From SZUA-265 sp965651905 (GTDB lineage Bacteria; Myxococcota_A; Polyangia; Polyangiales; Polyangiaceae), in the NCBI GenBank assembly GCA_965651905.1, contig CBFGUG010000017.1:52370-116369 (forward strand): DNA of 64,000 nt. Direction: 5' to 3'. Under the pieces are notes generated by a model. The model was not told the origin of the DNA and searched no databases. It saw only the letters and a program-made list of their open reading frames with translations. How positions within the stretch are numbered: the first letter of the stretch is position 1; each line of letters opens with the position of its first letter. Below, piece by piece: positions 53,230 through 61,615 of this stretch. Position numbers and translations under genes: made by a program.

Positions 53230-54687
53230 ATGCGATGGTTGCTCGTGCTAGCTGCTGTGGCGCTGCACGGTTGTCAGACCGAAGCTGCGCCGAGCCCTGC
53301 CGACGGCGTCGGGCGTCGTGACCAGCCGTCGAACGCGAGCGTGGAAGTATTCGAACTCGCCCGGCAACTGGAGAGGCGTTGGCGAGACGCGCCGAATGAT
53401 TCATCGCTCGAGGCGACGTTGACTGCCTACGCTGCTGCGGCTTCGGGCGAGCGGGGTTGCGAAGCCCGCTTGCGTGCGGCGCTGATTCAGTCCGAGGCGA
53501 TCGCGGAGCTCGAGACGGCACGCGCACTTGCCGAGCAGCTGCGATTGACCCCGGGCTGCGCCGAGCCTGCCGAAAGGGTTCTCGCTGTGCTCGGGCCGCG
53601 ACCACAAACGCACCCCGATGAGGCGGCCGTGCGGCTTCAAGATGAACCCGAGTCGTCGGGGGCGTTGCTAGTGACGAAAATCGATCGCTACGGTGCCAAG
53701 CAGTCGGCCAGGATCGTCGTCTTTCTCACGCACAAGGCACCGTATCAGGTGGGTCAACTGGCGGCCGTCGACGGCCGTGGGCCGCGCCTCTACGTGGACA
53801 TTCCCGATGCGGAGTACACGGGGGCGGACGTGTTCGACGTAGGGGGGATCGTCGAACGCGTGCGGGTAGGGCAGCAGCCTGGAAACCTGCGCGTGGTGCT
53901 CGATTTACAGCAACGCGTGTACAAGCGGATCTTCCACCTGCCCGAGCCGTCGCGCCTCGTCATCGATGTCTCCAAACACCCGCCCCGCTCACCGAGTTTC
54001 CGAACTGGTGAGGGAGGACGTCTGCGGCGCGTCGTGCTCGACCCCGGGCACGGTGGGTTCGACCCGGGTGCAATCGGCATGACGGGCCTCGAAGAGAAAG
54101 CCGTCGCCCTCGACATCGCGCATCGCGCAGCGCCCTTGATCGCGCGTGAGCTAGGTGTCGACACGCTGCTCACCCGTGACGGCGATGGATACGTTGCCTT
54201 GGATGAACGCGTGGCGAAGGCCAATGCGTTCGCCGCGGACCTATTCATCTCGATCCATTGCAACGCCGCAGAGAGCGCGGAGCCCCACGGAGTGATGTCG
54301 TTCGTGCTCGACGCCTCGGGGGACGCCCTCGCTCAGCGCATTGCGGCGCGTGAGAACGCGGCCTCACACGCGGCGGTTGCAGACTTTGCATCGACCGTCA
54401 GCAGCATGGTGGACGAGGCCACCGTCGACGCGTCGGTGCATTTCGCCAAACTGCTCCAACGTGCGACAGTCACGTCCCTGCAAGACGACTATGCGGGCGT
54501 GCTGGATGGGGGCGTCAGACGTGCGGGCTTCTTCGTTTTGGCTGGGGCGCGAATGCCAGCCGTATTGTTCGAGGCCTCTTTCATTTCGAACCCGACGGAG
54601 GAACAGCGTCTCGACAGCGCCAGGTATCGTCAAAAGATCGCTGACGGCTTGGTCAACGCGGTGAGAGCGTACGGCGCGGGTCTGTGA
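53230..54687 (+). CDS. Lipoprotein N-acetylmuramoyl-L-alanine amidase with AMIN domain
   Basis: A 485-residue cell-wall hydrolase. The signal is lipoprotein-like (MRWLLVLAAVALHGC, Cys at 15). Residues about 30-140 are helical, about 146-256 form an AMIN domain, and about 265-480 form Amidase_3: DPGHGGFDPGAIG (zinc His), GLEEKAVALDIA (zinc Glu), LFISIHCNA (zinc His) and LFEASFISNPTEE (catalytic Glu). It cleaves the amide bond between muramic acid and the stem peptide, as AmiC does in cell separation. Most AmiC proteins use Tat or Sec signals without lipid, so the lipobox is unusual. ATG 53230 is chosen; a GTG at 53149 overlaps the activator gene. Confidence 0.9.
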   Translation: MRWLLVLAAVALHGCQTEAAPSPADGVGRRDQPSNASVEVFELARQLERRWRDAPNDSSLEATLTAYAAAASGERGCEARLRAALIQSEAIAELETARALAEQLRLTPGCAEPAERVLAVLGPRPQTHPDEAAVRLQDEPESSGALLVTKIDRYGAKQSARIVVFLTHKAPYQVGQLAAVDGRGPRLYVDIPDAEYTGADVFDVGGIVERVRVGQQPGNLRVVLDLQQRVYKRIFHLPEPSRLVIDVSKHPPRSPSFRTGEGGRLRRVVLDPGHGGFDPGAIGMTGLEEKAVALDIAHRAAPLIARELGVDTLLTRDGDGYVALDERVAKANAFAADLFISIHCNAAESAEPHGVMSFVLDASGDALAQRIAARENAASHAAVADFASTVSSMVDEATVDASVHFAKLLQRATVTSLQDDYAGVLDGGVRRAGFFVLAGARMPAVLFEASFISNPTEEQRLDSARYRQKIADGLVNAVRAYGAGL

Positions 54688-54866
54688 ACCCGACATTGGT
54701 TGACCGCTAGGTCGATCGGCCGGGGAGGTTCAGGTTGATGGTGGGGTTTTAGGGGCTTGTTGTCCTGGGGGACCGCAGCGCCGAATTGACGTTTCTTCCG
54801 CCCGTCTCTATTCTCCCTGCCCCATTATTGGGGAGGTCGGCCCATTCGGCCAACCGTGGAGATCGC

Positions 54867-55241
54867 ATGGCAGCACCAATGAGCAAAGAAGAGTTGGAGG
54901 GCTTCCGTCTTCAACTCACCGAGAAGCGCGACGAGATCGTGCGTCGGGCCCAGCAGACCCTCGAGCAAGATATGACGCTGGATTCGGATGATTTGCCTGA
55001 CGAAATGGACCTGGCGTCGAGCGAGTACTTGCAAGCGTTCACATTCCGCCTACGCGGTCGCGAGAAGAACCTGCTCGACAAGATCCAGCGGGCTCTGGAG
55101 CGTATCGACAACGGCACTTTCGGCATTTGTGAAGAGTGTGACGAACCGATCTCCGTCAAGCGTCTTCAGGCTCGTCCCGAAGCCACGCTGTGCATCCGCT
55201 GCAAAGAAGAGCAAGAGCGAGTCGAGCGCGACTTCGGCTGA
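54867..55241 (+). CDS. DksA/TraR family C4 zinc-finger protein
   Basis: A 124-residue protein of the DksA type: an N-terminal coiled coil (EGFRLQLTEKRDEIVRRAQQTL), a second coil arm, and a C4 zinc finger with CEEC (C88, C91) and CIRC (C109, C112). The acidic DxxDxA-like tip (DSDDLPDEMDLAS) is present, though arranged as DEMDLAS. DksA works with ppGpp in the RNA polymerase secondary channel. Myxobacteria have several paralogues, so I do not assign dksA strictly. ATG 54867 has GGAGA seven bases upstream. Its stop is separated by one base from the converging uvrA stop. Confidence 0.92.
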   Translation: MAAPMSKEELEGFRLQLTEKRDEIVRRAQQTLEQDMTLDSDDLPDEMDLASSEYLQAFTFRLRGREKNLLDKIQRALERIDNGTFGICEECDEPISVKRLQARPEATLCIRCKEEQERVERDFG

Positions 55242-55242
55242 G

Positions 55243-58098
55243 TCACGTCGCCGAGCGCGGCGCCGCGGGGCTCAGGGCTTTCGCCAAGTAGGGCGCAGTG
55301 CGGCTGCCACTCGTCTTGGCGATCGTTTCAGGCGTGCCCGATGCGACGACCTGTCCGCCGTGCTCTCCCGCGCCTGGGCCAACGTCGATGACCCAGTCGG
55401 CTCGCGCTACCAGGTCCATGTTGTGTTCGATGATGACGATGGTGTTACCTGCATCCCGCAGTTGGCTGATGGCCATCCACAACGTGTCCAAGTCGCGAAA
55501 GTGCAGACCGGTCGTCGGCTCGTCGAGAACGTAGAGGTTGCCACCGCTGTCTCGTTTGTGGAGTTCGGTGGCAAGCTTGAGCCGCTGCGCCTCGCCCCCC
55601 GAGAGCGTATTTGCGGCTTGTCCGAGGCTGAGATAGCCGAGGCCAACGCTGCGTAGGCCTTCCAGGCGCTGCGCGATGCGCGGCACGTTTGCGAACAGAA
55701 CACTGGCCTCATCGACCGTGCATTGCAGCGCGCGCGCGATGTGGTGCCCGCGATAGGTGAGCTGCAGCGTCTCGCGGTTGTATCTCGAGCCTCCACACGA
55801 CTCGCACTCGACGTAGATGTCTGGGAGGAAATGCATCGAAACGCGGACGGCGCCGTCACCCATGCATTTTTCGCAGCGACCGCCTTTGACGTTGAAGGAG
55901 AAGCGTCCAGCCTTGTAACCGCGTGCCTTGGCCTCGGGCAGCTCTGCGTACAACTGGCGCAGTTGGGTGAAGATCCCCGTGTAGGTCGCGGGGTTCGAGC
56001 GAGGCGTTTTTCCGATCGGTTGTTGATCGACGCTCAGCACGCGCTCCAGTTGGTCGAGGCCTTCGAGTCGCGCGTGCACTTGGCTACTTCGTTTGGCGCC
56101 GTTGAGTGCAGCGCGAGCGATGGGCAGTAGCGTGTCCATCACGAGGCTGCTCTTGCCCGAACCGCTGACACCTGTCACGGCAGTCACGAGTCCGAGGGGA
56201 AAGTCGACGTCGACGTCCTTCAGATTGTGCAGGGACGCGCCTCGCACGCCCAACATGTTTCGCCCAGGGGGTTTGCGTTTCACGGCCTCGAAACTGGCGT
56301 TAGCGCGCAAGTACGGTCCAGTGAGTGAACGGGGATCTTCAGCGATCTGTTCGGGGGTGCCTGAAGCGACGATTTCGCCGCCCAGTCGCCCAGCCCCTGG
56401 TCCCATGTCGAGGACGAAGTCCGCTTGGAGAATCGCGTCGCGGTCGTGTTCGACGACGATTACGCTGTTGTCGCGCTCGACCAGAGCGCGGATTGCTGCC
56501 AAGAGCTGAGCGTTGTTTTCTGGGTGCAATCCGACACTGGGTTCATCCAGAACGTACAACACCCCGACTAGTGCCGTGCCCAGTTGGGTGGCGAGGCGGA
56601 TTCGCTGCCTCTCGCCACCACTGAGACTGCTGACTCCGCGAGAAAGGCTGAGCATGGACAGGCCGACGCGATTGAGGAATTCCAGCCTTTCGGCGATTGC
56701 TTCCAGCAGGGAGCGCGCAACCGGTTGTTTGTTCGGTTCGAACGGCATGTCGCGACGCAGAGCCGAGACCCACTCATGGAGTCGATCGAGCGTCATGTCG
56801 CTGACGTCCGCTATCGTCTTGTCGTCTATGGTGAACGAGAGGGCTTCAGGTCGTAGTCTCGTTCCGCCGCAGGCTGCGCACGGTCGGCGTGTGACGAACT
56901 GTCTCGCGTCGTCTGCGTTCAGGGCGCCGTCCTCCTGGGCTCCGAGTTCATCCGCCTCTGAATCCACTCCAGGCTCTCCATCATTGAGCAGCCGTTCCAA
57001 CATCGGGACCAGACCGTCGTAACGCTCGGCTTTCCGCCCAGACGTTCGACCGTAGAGGACGCAGTTGCGCTGCTGCTCGGGGAGATCTTGCCACGCCGCA
57101 TCGGGATCGATGCCGATGGCTTTGACGATGCGGTCCAACGCGACGGAACGAGCCACGGACCCACGTCGGCCGAGAGCGCCGATTGCTCCTCGTCGCAGAG
57201 AGCGAGCGGGATCAGTGACGATCAGTTCGGCGTCGATGGTGTTCTGCTCGCCCAGCCCATTACACTCCGGGCACGCGCCGTGCGGGCTGTTGAACGAGAA
57301 CAGGCGAGGCTCGGGATCGGGTAGCTCCTCGCCCGTTTCCCAGCTGACCAGGCGTGAGCTGAACGGCTGCGGCGGCTGACCGTCCATGAAGTCGACGCGG
57401 AGCGTGCCGCTACCGATCTTCAGCGCCAACTCGACCGAGTCCGTCAGTCGGGCCGTGCTGGAGGAGCGGACGACGATGCGGTCGACGACGACGTCCAGAT
57501 CGTAGGGCGTGGACGGCGTCTCCGGGGGCTCAGCGCCGCCCAGATCCACGTCGTGGTCGTCGAGGCGTACGCGCGCGAAGCCGTCGCGGCGAAGCGTGTC
57601 GAGAATTGGGCTGAGCGGGTCACTGCTTGCGCGTCGTACGGGGCTGAGCACCACCAAACGCGCGCCATCGCCGCGGTCCACGAGCAGGTCCACGATTTCC
57701 TGGGGCGTGAATGCACGCAACCGCTCGCCGCTGACGGCACAGCGCGCAGTAGCTGTTCGCGCATACAACAGCCGTAGATAGTCGGCGAGCTCCGTCGCCG
57801 TGCCCACGGTCGAACGCGGACTTGCGGACACCGAACGTTGCTCAATCGCGACTGCTGGACTCAATCCGTCGATTTGCAAAACATCGGGCTTGGGGAGCTG
57901 ACGAAAGAACTGTCGCGCGCTCACCGAGAGGGACTCGACGTAACGGCGCTGTCCTTCGGCATAGATCGTGTCGAAGGCGAGCGACGACTTTCCAGAGCCG
58001 CTCGGGCCCGTGATCACGATCAGGCGGTTGCGCGGCAACCTGCAGCTGAGATTCTTGAGGTTGTGCTGACGTGCGCCAACGATCACGAGTTCGCTCAT
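55243..58098 (-). CDS. uvrA: Excinuclease ABC subunit A
   Basis: A 951-residue UvrA. The first Walker A GPSGSGKSSLAFDTIYAEGQ is at about residue 30, the first signature LSGGERQRIRLATQLG at about 485, second Walker A GVSGSGKSSLVMDTL at about 635 and second signature LSGGEAQRLKLATEL at about 825. Zinc modules CPECNGLG-like, CAACGGTRL, CEKCMGDGA and CESCGGSRY are present. UvrA detects bulky DNA lesions with UvrB in nucleotide excision repair. Length is normal. ATG 58098 (MSELVIVG) is preferred over 58113. Confidence 0.97.
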   Translation of the reverse strand: MSELVIVGARQHNLKNLSCRLPRNRLIVITGPSGSGKSSLAFDTIYAEGQRRYVESLSVSARQFFRQLPKPDVLQIDGLSPAVAIEQRSVSASPRSTVGTATELADYLRLLYARTATARCAVSGERLRAFTPQEIVDLLVDRGDGARLVVLSPVRRASSDPLSPILDTLRRDGFARVRLDDHDVDLGGAEPPETPSTPYDLDVVVDRIVVRSSSTARLTDSVELALKIGSGTLRVDFMDGQPPQPFSSRLVSWETGEELPDPEPRLFSFNSPHGACPECNGLGEQNTIDAELIVTDPARSLRRGAIGALGRRGSVARSVALDRIVKAIGIDPDAAWQDLPEQQRNCVLYGRTSGRKAERYDGLVPMLERLLNDGEPGVDSEADELGAQEDGALNADDARQFVTRRPCAACGGTRLRPEALSFTIDDKTIADVSDMTLDRLHEWVSALRRDMPFEPNKQPVARSLLEAIAERLEFLNRVGLSMLSLSRGVSSLSGGERQRIRLATQLGTALVGVLYVLDEPSVGLHPENNAQLLAAIRALVERDNSVIVVEHDRDAILQADFVLDMGPGAGRLGGEIVASGTPEQIAEDPRSLTGPYLRANASFEAVKRKPPGRNMLGVRGASLHNLKDVDVDFPLGLVTAVTGVSGSGKSSLVMDTLLPIARAALNGAKRSSQVHARLEGLDQLERVLSVDQQPIGKTPRSNPATYTGIFTQLRQLYAELPEAKARGYKAGRFSFNVKGGRCEKCMGDGAVRVSMHFLPDIYVECESCGGSRYNRETLQLTYRGHHIARALQCTVDEASVLFANVPRIAQRLEGLRSVGLGYLSLGQAANTLSGGEAQRLKLATELHKRDSGGNLYVLDEPTTGLHFRDLDTLWMAISQLRDAGNTIVIIEHNMDLVARADWVIDVGPGAGEHGGQVVASGTPETIAKTSGSRTAPYLAKALSPAAPRSAT

Positions 58099-58274
58099 CG
58101 AACCCACGAACATATCACGCCTCGGGGAGCTAGAGCGCAGGTGGCGGCGCGCGGCCGCGCTGTGCGCTCAACAAAAAACGTGCGGTTCTGGTAGAGGCCT
58201 AGGCAGGATGCGCTTCTTTTGCAGGACTACATCAACGCGTCTCAGCTCGCGATAGCGCCGACGCAGCATAGCCG

Positions 58275-59090
58275 ATGCGGGTTCGACTCCTCATAGCTGC
58301 GGTGATCATCGCGGTGTCGGTTGCGGGGACACTCTGGCTCTCTCGCCCAGTGGTGGAAGGCGTGTTGATCGAGAGCGGCTCGGCGCTACCGCCTGGTGAC
58401 GCAGCGGTAGGGACGCAGGTCAGCGTCGAAACCAGCGAAGCAGGGCTGACGTTCCCGGACTTTGCCGAGCCTCATCCGCTTAGCGAAGTGATGTGCCCGC
58501 CAAACATGGTTTGGTTGGCGGATCCGTCGTGTTCCAGGGGCGCCCGCAGCGTAGACGCAGGCTGCGACGTCGATCTCCAGCGCCCTGGATTTTGCATCGA
58601 TCGTTTCGAGTACCCGAACCAAGAGGGTGTTCGCCCGGCGGTGCTCGCGACGTTTGCCGAGGCGGAGCACTACTGCGACGCGGAGGGGAAGCGGCTGTGT
58701 CTAGATAGCGAGTGGACCGCGGCGTGCCGGGGGATAGACGAGGAACGGCAGTGCAACGTCGGGGCGGGCACGCTGCGGATCTCCATCGAGCAGTTTCGAT
58801 CGGGCGCGGACATAGCGGCTGCGTTCGAAGGCGCGGACGGTCGCCGTCCGAGTGCGCCCAGCCGCTGCGCTGGGCCTCACGGCGTCTTCGATATGCTTGG
58901 CAACGTTCGCGAATGGGTGCGGAGCGAACATCCTGCGGGATACGCCGCCGCCCTGAAGGGAGGGCATTACAACCAGGTTTCAATCGGCTGCGATCGCAGC
59001 ATCCAGACGCAGCATCCGTTCGTTCGATACCCGACCACGGGCCTGCGCTGTTGTGCGGACGCGCTGGTCGACCTTCCAGGCCCCCACTGA
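58275..59090 (+). CDS. Membrane-anchored formylglycine-generating-enzyme-like protein (SUMF1 fold)
   Basis: A 271-residue protein with an N-terminal membrane helix (residues 4-24) and a SUMF1/FGE-type sulfatase-modifying domain from about residue 95: FCIDRFEYPNQ, FAEAEHYCDAEGKRLCLDSEWTAACRG, HGVFDMLGNVREWV, and the ending TTGLRCCADA. FGE oxidises cysteine in sulfatases to formylglycine, but many bacterial relatives bind substrates or polysaccharides instead. No sulfatase gene lies nearby. It has about nine cysteines, consistent with an exported, disulfide-bonded domain. The domain is shorter than full FGE. Active-site cysteines cannot be assigned with confidence. Confidence 0.8.
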   Translation: MRVRLLIAAVIIAVSVAGTLWLSRPVVEGVLIESGSALPPGDAAVGTQVSVETSEAGLTFPDFAEPHPLSEVMCPPNMVWLADPSCSRGARSVDAGCDVDLQRPGFCIDRFEYPNQEGVRPAVLATFAEAEHYCDAEGKRLCLDSEWTAACRGIDEERQCNVGAGTLRISIEQFRSGADIAAAFEGADGRRPSAPSRCAGPHGVFDMLGNVREWVRSEHPAGYAAALKGGHYNQVSIGCDRSIQTQHPFVRYPTTGLRCCADALVDLPGPH

Positions 59091-59217
59091 CGCTGGTTGC
59101 TTGGTTTAGGCGCATCGGCTACGGTCCGCGCCGTGCGCAGGCCGACCAGTGGCGCGACGTTCAATCGCCTTACCACACCCGTTTCGATGGGGAGCGCGCG
59201 CCAAATTGCGGACTTCA

Positions 59218-59291
59218 GGGCCTATAGCTCAATTGGTCAGAGTCCCCGGCTCATAACCGGGTTGTTCCAGGTTCGAACCCTGGTGGGCCCA
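59218..59291 (+). tRNA. tRNA with CAT anticodon, probably tRNA-Ile2 (or elongator Met)
   Basis: The acceptor stem is GGGCCTA/TGGGCCC, the D arm starts AGCTCAATTGGTCAGAGT, the anticodon arm is CCCGGCTCATAACCGGG with CAT, and the T arm has GGTTCGAACCC. CCA is not encoded (CGA follows the discriminator A). The CAT anticodon could be elongator Met or Ile with lysidine. The GGGCCTA acceptor and the CCCGG stem resemble tRNA-Ile2 of related bacteria. Confidence 0.9.
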
Positions 59292-59512
59292 CGACTCCCG
59301 CTGTGTACCCCCCCGAGCGGTGCTCGGCGACGCGTTTGCCGTCGGCCGCGTGGGGTTGCGGTCTGCTCCACGGTGCGAAGCTCCGAGACTCACGTGGCAA
59401 CGATGTCGTCGAGCCGCAACTGGAGCGGGGTGTTTGAGAGTACGTGTGTTGAACGGCGTCGTCTCGTGCGAACGCCTTGCGCCCGCGAGCACTTCAAGGA
59501 GCTCATCAACTA

Positions 59513-60274
59513 GTGAGTATGCAAGAACAAGTACAAGCCCTCGAAAACCTCGCACGTCTCGATGAAGCGCTCGCCCAGCTGCAGGGCGAGCTGGACGCGG
59601 AGCGTGCGACGTTGGGCGGCAAGCGTGAACAGCTGACCCAGCTGGAAGCCAAGCTCGCCGCCATCAAAGCCAGCGTGGACGAGATGGATCGCACACGTTC
59701 GGATCTGATCGGCGAAGCGCGCCAGATGAGCGTGCAGATGGAGCGCTCCCGAGAAAAACTCGGGCGCAGCCGCACGGAGCGTGAGGTGAACGCTGCCCAG
59801 CGAGAGGTCGAAGAGCTGCGCAAACTGTTCCGCGATCGCGAGATCGAAACGCAGAAGCTTGCCGGCCTGATTGAACAAGCCGAGAACGAAGCTCAGCAGA
59901 CCGAGGCCGAACGTGCCGCCCTGGCCGCGGAGTTGGGGTCTAGTGAGGGGGCTGTCGAAACCCGACTTCAGCAGTTGGAAAAAGAGTCTGGAAGGCAGAG
60001 TGAAGAACGCGAGCAAGCTGCCAAGTCGGTGCCGAAACCGTTGTATCGACGTTACGAAATGATCCGCCGCCGACGCGGTAGCGCGCTCTGCAGCGCAGGA
60101 CGTTCAGGCACGTGTAGCGCCTGTCACATCGCTCTCCCACCGATGATGTTCCAGCAGTTGCGGCGCGCGACTGACTTCACTCAGTGTCCGAGCTGCAACC
60201 GCATTCTGTACTATCGTGACGATCCGCCAGAGGCAGAGGCAGGGGCCGCGGAAGAGGAACCTGCGGCGGGCTGA
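59513..60274 (+). CDS. Coiled-coil protein with C4 zinc ribbon
   Basis: A 253-residue protein of the C4 zinc-ribbon family known from Chlamydia CT398 and relatives. Residues 1-180 are a long coiled coil (LARLDEALAQLQGELDAERATLG, REKLGRSRTEREVNAAQREVEELRKLFRDREIET). The C-terminal module has CSACHIALPP and CPSCNRILYY, four cysteines for one zinc. Members are often encoded near RNase H or Ser/Thr kinase genes and may bind nucleic acid or flagellar/secretion proteins. GTG 59513 is chosen because AAGGAG (59496-59501) lies 11 bases upstream; ATG 59519 is the alternative. Confidence 0.85.
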   Translation: MSMQEQVQALENLARLDEALAQLQGELDAERATLGGKREQLTQLEAKLAAIKASVDEMDRTRSDLIGEARQMSVQMERSREKLGRSRTEREVNAAQREVEELRKLFRDREIETQKLAGLIEQAENEAQQTEAERAALAAELGSSEGAVETRLQQLEKESGRQSEEREQAAKSVPKPLYRRYEMIRRRRGSALCSAGRSGTCSACHIALPPMMFQQLRRATDFTQCPSCNRILYYRDDPPEAEAGAAEEEPAAG

Positions 60275-60363
60275 CCTCTCGAGATCACAATGCTGGCGTC
60301 GGGGTTCGAGCGTAGCGTTGGTCGGCCGCGCTCGTTGCCCGGCACGCGCCGTTTGGGGGAACG

Positions 60364-61566
60364 TTGAAGGCCTGTCCCCAGTGTTTCCGTCTGTACTCGG
60401 CGGGTGCCGATTACTGTCAGGCTGACGGAAGTGCACTGCGCCCGGCGCTGGAGGTGGAGCGTCCAAGTGACCCTGCCGACCCTCGGTTGGGGCGGCGACT
60501 CGACGGCAAGTATCGGCTCTTTCGGGTCGTCGCGGATGGCGGCATGGCCCGCGTGTATGAAGCGATCGATGAACGGGACGATCGTCATGTTGCCGTCAAG
60601 ATCCTCCATCCCGAGTGCGCGCGGGATGGGATTGCGGTCGAACGTTTTCGGCGCGAGTTCGAAATTGGCAGCCATCTGAGTCACCCGAACATCGTGGACG
60701 TGTTCGACTTCAAGCCTACCGACGATGGGAGCTACATGTTGATCATGGAGTTCTTGGTGGGCGAAGAACTGCGTGCACTGCTCCGTCGTGAGCGCCGCGT
60801 CACACCCGCCAGGTTGGTGCGCATGCTGAGTCAGTTGGCGCTCGGGATGGACTTCGCTCACGCAGGCAAATGGGTTCATCGTGACTTGAAGCCAGACAAC
60901 CTGTTCTTGTGTCAGACGCCCGACGGCGACACCGTCAAGATCTTGGACTTTGGTTCGGTGAAGGACAAGAGCGTGGGCGCCAAGCAGCTCACGGTGATGG
61001 GCACTACGATTGGATCGCCCTTCTACATGTCCCCCGAACAGGCACAAGGACTGCCTACGCTCGATCATCGAACGGACGTGTGGGCCGCGGCGGCCATCAG
61101 CTACGAGGCGGTAACTGGCAGCGTTCCATTCAATGGCCCCAACGGTCCGAGCATTCTGCTTCAGATCTTGTCCGAGCAACCTCGACCACCTACTTTGCAC
61201 GAGGGGGTGGGCGCCCTTCCTGACGCCTTCGATGAGGCGATCCTCCGCGGCCTGGCAAAGACGCCAGAGCAGCGGCCATCGACGGTAGGAGAGTTCGCTG
61301 ATGGCGTCGGTCGGGCGCTGGGTTTGGATGGCGATCACGCCAGCTGGGCTGGGACCACCGAGCGGGAGTTGGAGCAGAGATTGGGGGTTGCCGCTTCTCG
61401 CATGCCGCCCCCCAGTGAGCGGGCCGAGGCGAGTGTGTCGGAGCAAAGTGGCGTGGTGACGACGCGGCAGCTGGCGGTGTCCGCTCCCGCTCCGCGCTGG
61501 GGCCTGGTGTTCGCGCTCGTCGTTTCTGCGCTCGTTGGCGCGCTGCTCGTCCTCGGCCTGTGGTGA
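60364..61566 (+). CDS. Ser/Thr protein kinase with N-terminal zinc ribbon and C-terminal membrane helix
   Basis: A 400-residue Hanks-type kinase. A short zinc-ribbon-like start (CPQCFRLYSAGADYCQADG, residues 4-22) precedes the kinase domain (about 50-325): glycine loop VADGGMARVYEA, VAVK (K79), HRDLKPDN (172-179), DFGSVKD (D195), SPFYMSPEQAQG. A Pro/Ser-rich linker leads to a single membrane helix at the very end (about 379-399). Such tail-anchored kinases are plentiful in myxobacteria. The start is TTG with GGGGGA close upstream. No sensor domain is seen outside the membrane. The PrkA gene follows by 49 bases and is probably co-transcribed. Confidence 0.93.
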   Translation: MKACPQCFRLYSAGADYCQADGSALRPALEVERPSDPADPRLGRRLDGKYRLFRVVADGGMARVYEAIDERDDRHVAVKILHPECARDGIAVERFRREFEIGSHLSHPNIVDVFDFKPTDDGSYMLIMEFLVGEELRALLRRERRVTPARLVRMLSQLALGMDFAHAGKWVHRDLKPDNLFLCQTPDGDTVKILDFGSVKDKSVGAKQLTVMGTTIGSPFYMSPEQAQGLPTLDHRTDVWAAAAISYEAVTGSVPFNGPNGPSILLQILSEQPRPPTLHEGVGALPDAFDEAILRGLAKTPEQRPSTVGEFADGVGRALGLDGDHASWAGTTERELEQRLGVAASRMPPPSERAEASVSEQSGVVTTRQLAVSAPAPRWGLVFALVVSALVGALLVLGLW

Positions 61567-61615
61567 GCGCTCAGCTCTGGGGGCCGAGGACGAACTTTCA
61601 TGGTAGAACGAGACC

